The translations under genes and the position numbers were made by a program. The notes under the pieces are model-generated. The model worked only from the letters and a program-made list of their open reading frames with translations. It ran no database searches and had not been told where the DNA came from. A DNA stretch of 40,275 bases from an uncultured Caryophanales bacterium (GTDB lineage: Bacteria; Bacillota_I; Bacilli_A; RF39; UBA660), in assembly GCA_946628005.1 (NCBI GenBank), contig CAMOWA010000012.1:1-40275 (forward strand), in the 5' to 3' direction. This document shows positions 40,188-40,275 of this stretch, piece after piece. Position 1 is the stretch's first letter. The number at the start of each line of letters is the position of its first letter.

Positions 40188-40275
40188 ATGGGTGATGAAA
40201 AACTAAGAGAAATGATGGCGCCACCAGCAGCAGATATAAACTCAGCTAGACAAGCTGCAGAAGCACCAATGCCAA
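40188..40275 (+). CDS. Unknown protein, 5' end only (runs off the window)
   Basis: ATG with TAAGGAGGAA seven to eight nt upstream; 29 codons are visible. The N-terminus begins MGDEKLREMMAPPAADINSA and is Ala/Pro-rich, with no signal peptide. Base composition (GCACCA, GCAGCA codons) is richer in GC than nearby genes. A TATAAT at 40099-40104 could be the -10 box. Too little is present to assign a family. Confidence 0.6.
   Translation, partial: MGDEKLREMMAPPAADINSARQAAEAPMP

Noticed and set aside
1-40275. CRISPR arrays, prophage or insertion sequences
   Set aside because: No regularly spaced repeats, no integrase, transposase or phage genes, and no IS-type terminal repeats were seen. The tandem 440-bp copy is a simple gene duplication.

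Overview
The window is very AT-rich DNA with standard stop codons: UGA clearly ends genes, for example at 2376-2378. Ribosome binding sites are strong Gram-positive AGGAGG/AGAGGTG types and promoters are sigma-A-like TTGACA-N17-TATAAT. A CIRCE operator, a class B sortase, a TasA/SipW pair, LysR and Xre regulators and a ClpB without its N-domain point to a low-GC Bacillota, probably an uncultured host-associated Bacilli lineage related to Erysipelotrichia/RF39/Mollicutes. That placement is inference; no rRNA is present.

Layout. (1) 1-5875: a short terminator-ended RNA, then one operon for a surface fibre system: class B sortase, a membrane/wall-anchored protein with an NPKTW sorting-like motif, a TasA-like fibre protein, a SipW-type signal peptidase and a large B-repeat protein. 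(2) 5893-6695, minus strand: two decayed overlapping genes, a truncated radical SAM protein and a methyltransferase with a stop in its SAM-binding motif. (3) 7055-8694: a two-gene surface unit (Pro-rich membrane peptide plus beta-helix protein). (4) 8877-14775: an NAD salvage operon (pncA, pncB, a Nudix gene, nadE, a radical SAM gene and two unknown genes). It contains a 440-bp tandem duplication that created a chimeric pncA-like gene. A LysR gene with a look-alike promoter follows, then a flavoprotein and an orphan pilin-like gene. (5) 17050-23378: CIRCE-controlled short clpB, a membrane protein, an S66 carboxypeptidase, and a DUF2975/Xre/DUF4173-type membrane module. (6) 23387-27208: an ABC exporter behind a structured leader with a small upstream ORF, a CaCA antiporter behind a yybP-ykoY manganese riboswitch, and a convergent sirtuin. 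(7) 27259-31681: a wall hydrolase, a roughly 630-nt non-coding RNA that I identify as OLE RNA followed by its partner gene oapA, a kinase-fold protein and a YkpA/YbiT-type ABC-F protein. (8) 31778-40275: a PH-domain protein, unknown proteins, tRNA-Cys, an MBL hydrolase, an MFS transporter, a decayed LysR gene, a Nudix-alpha/beta hydrolase fusion, a VOC-like protein, a YbaK-like deacylase and the start of one more gene.

The most notable items are the OLE RNA/oapA pair, the sortase B-NPKTW-TasA-SipW matrix locus, the chimeric pncA gene made by tandem duplication, the promoter shared by the NAD operon and the LysR gene, and the leader-plus-uORF in front of the ABC exporter. All family assignments come from motif recognition by eye; no database was searched.
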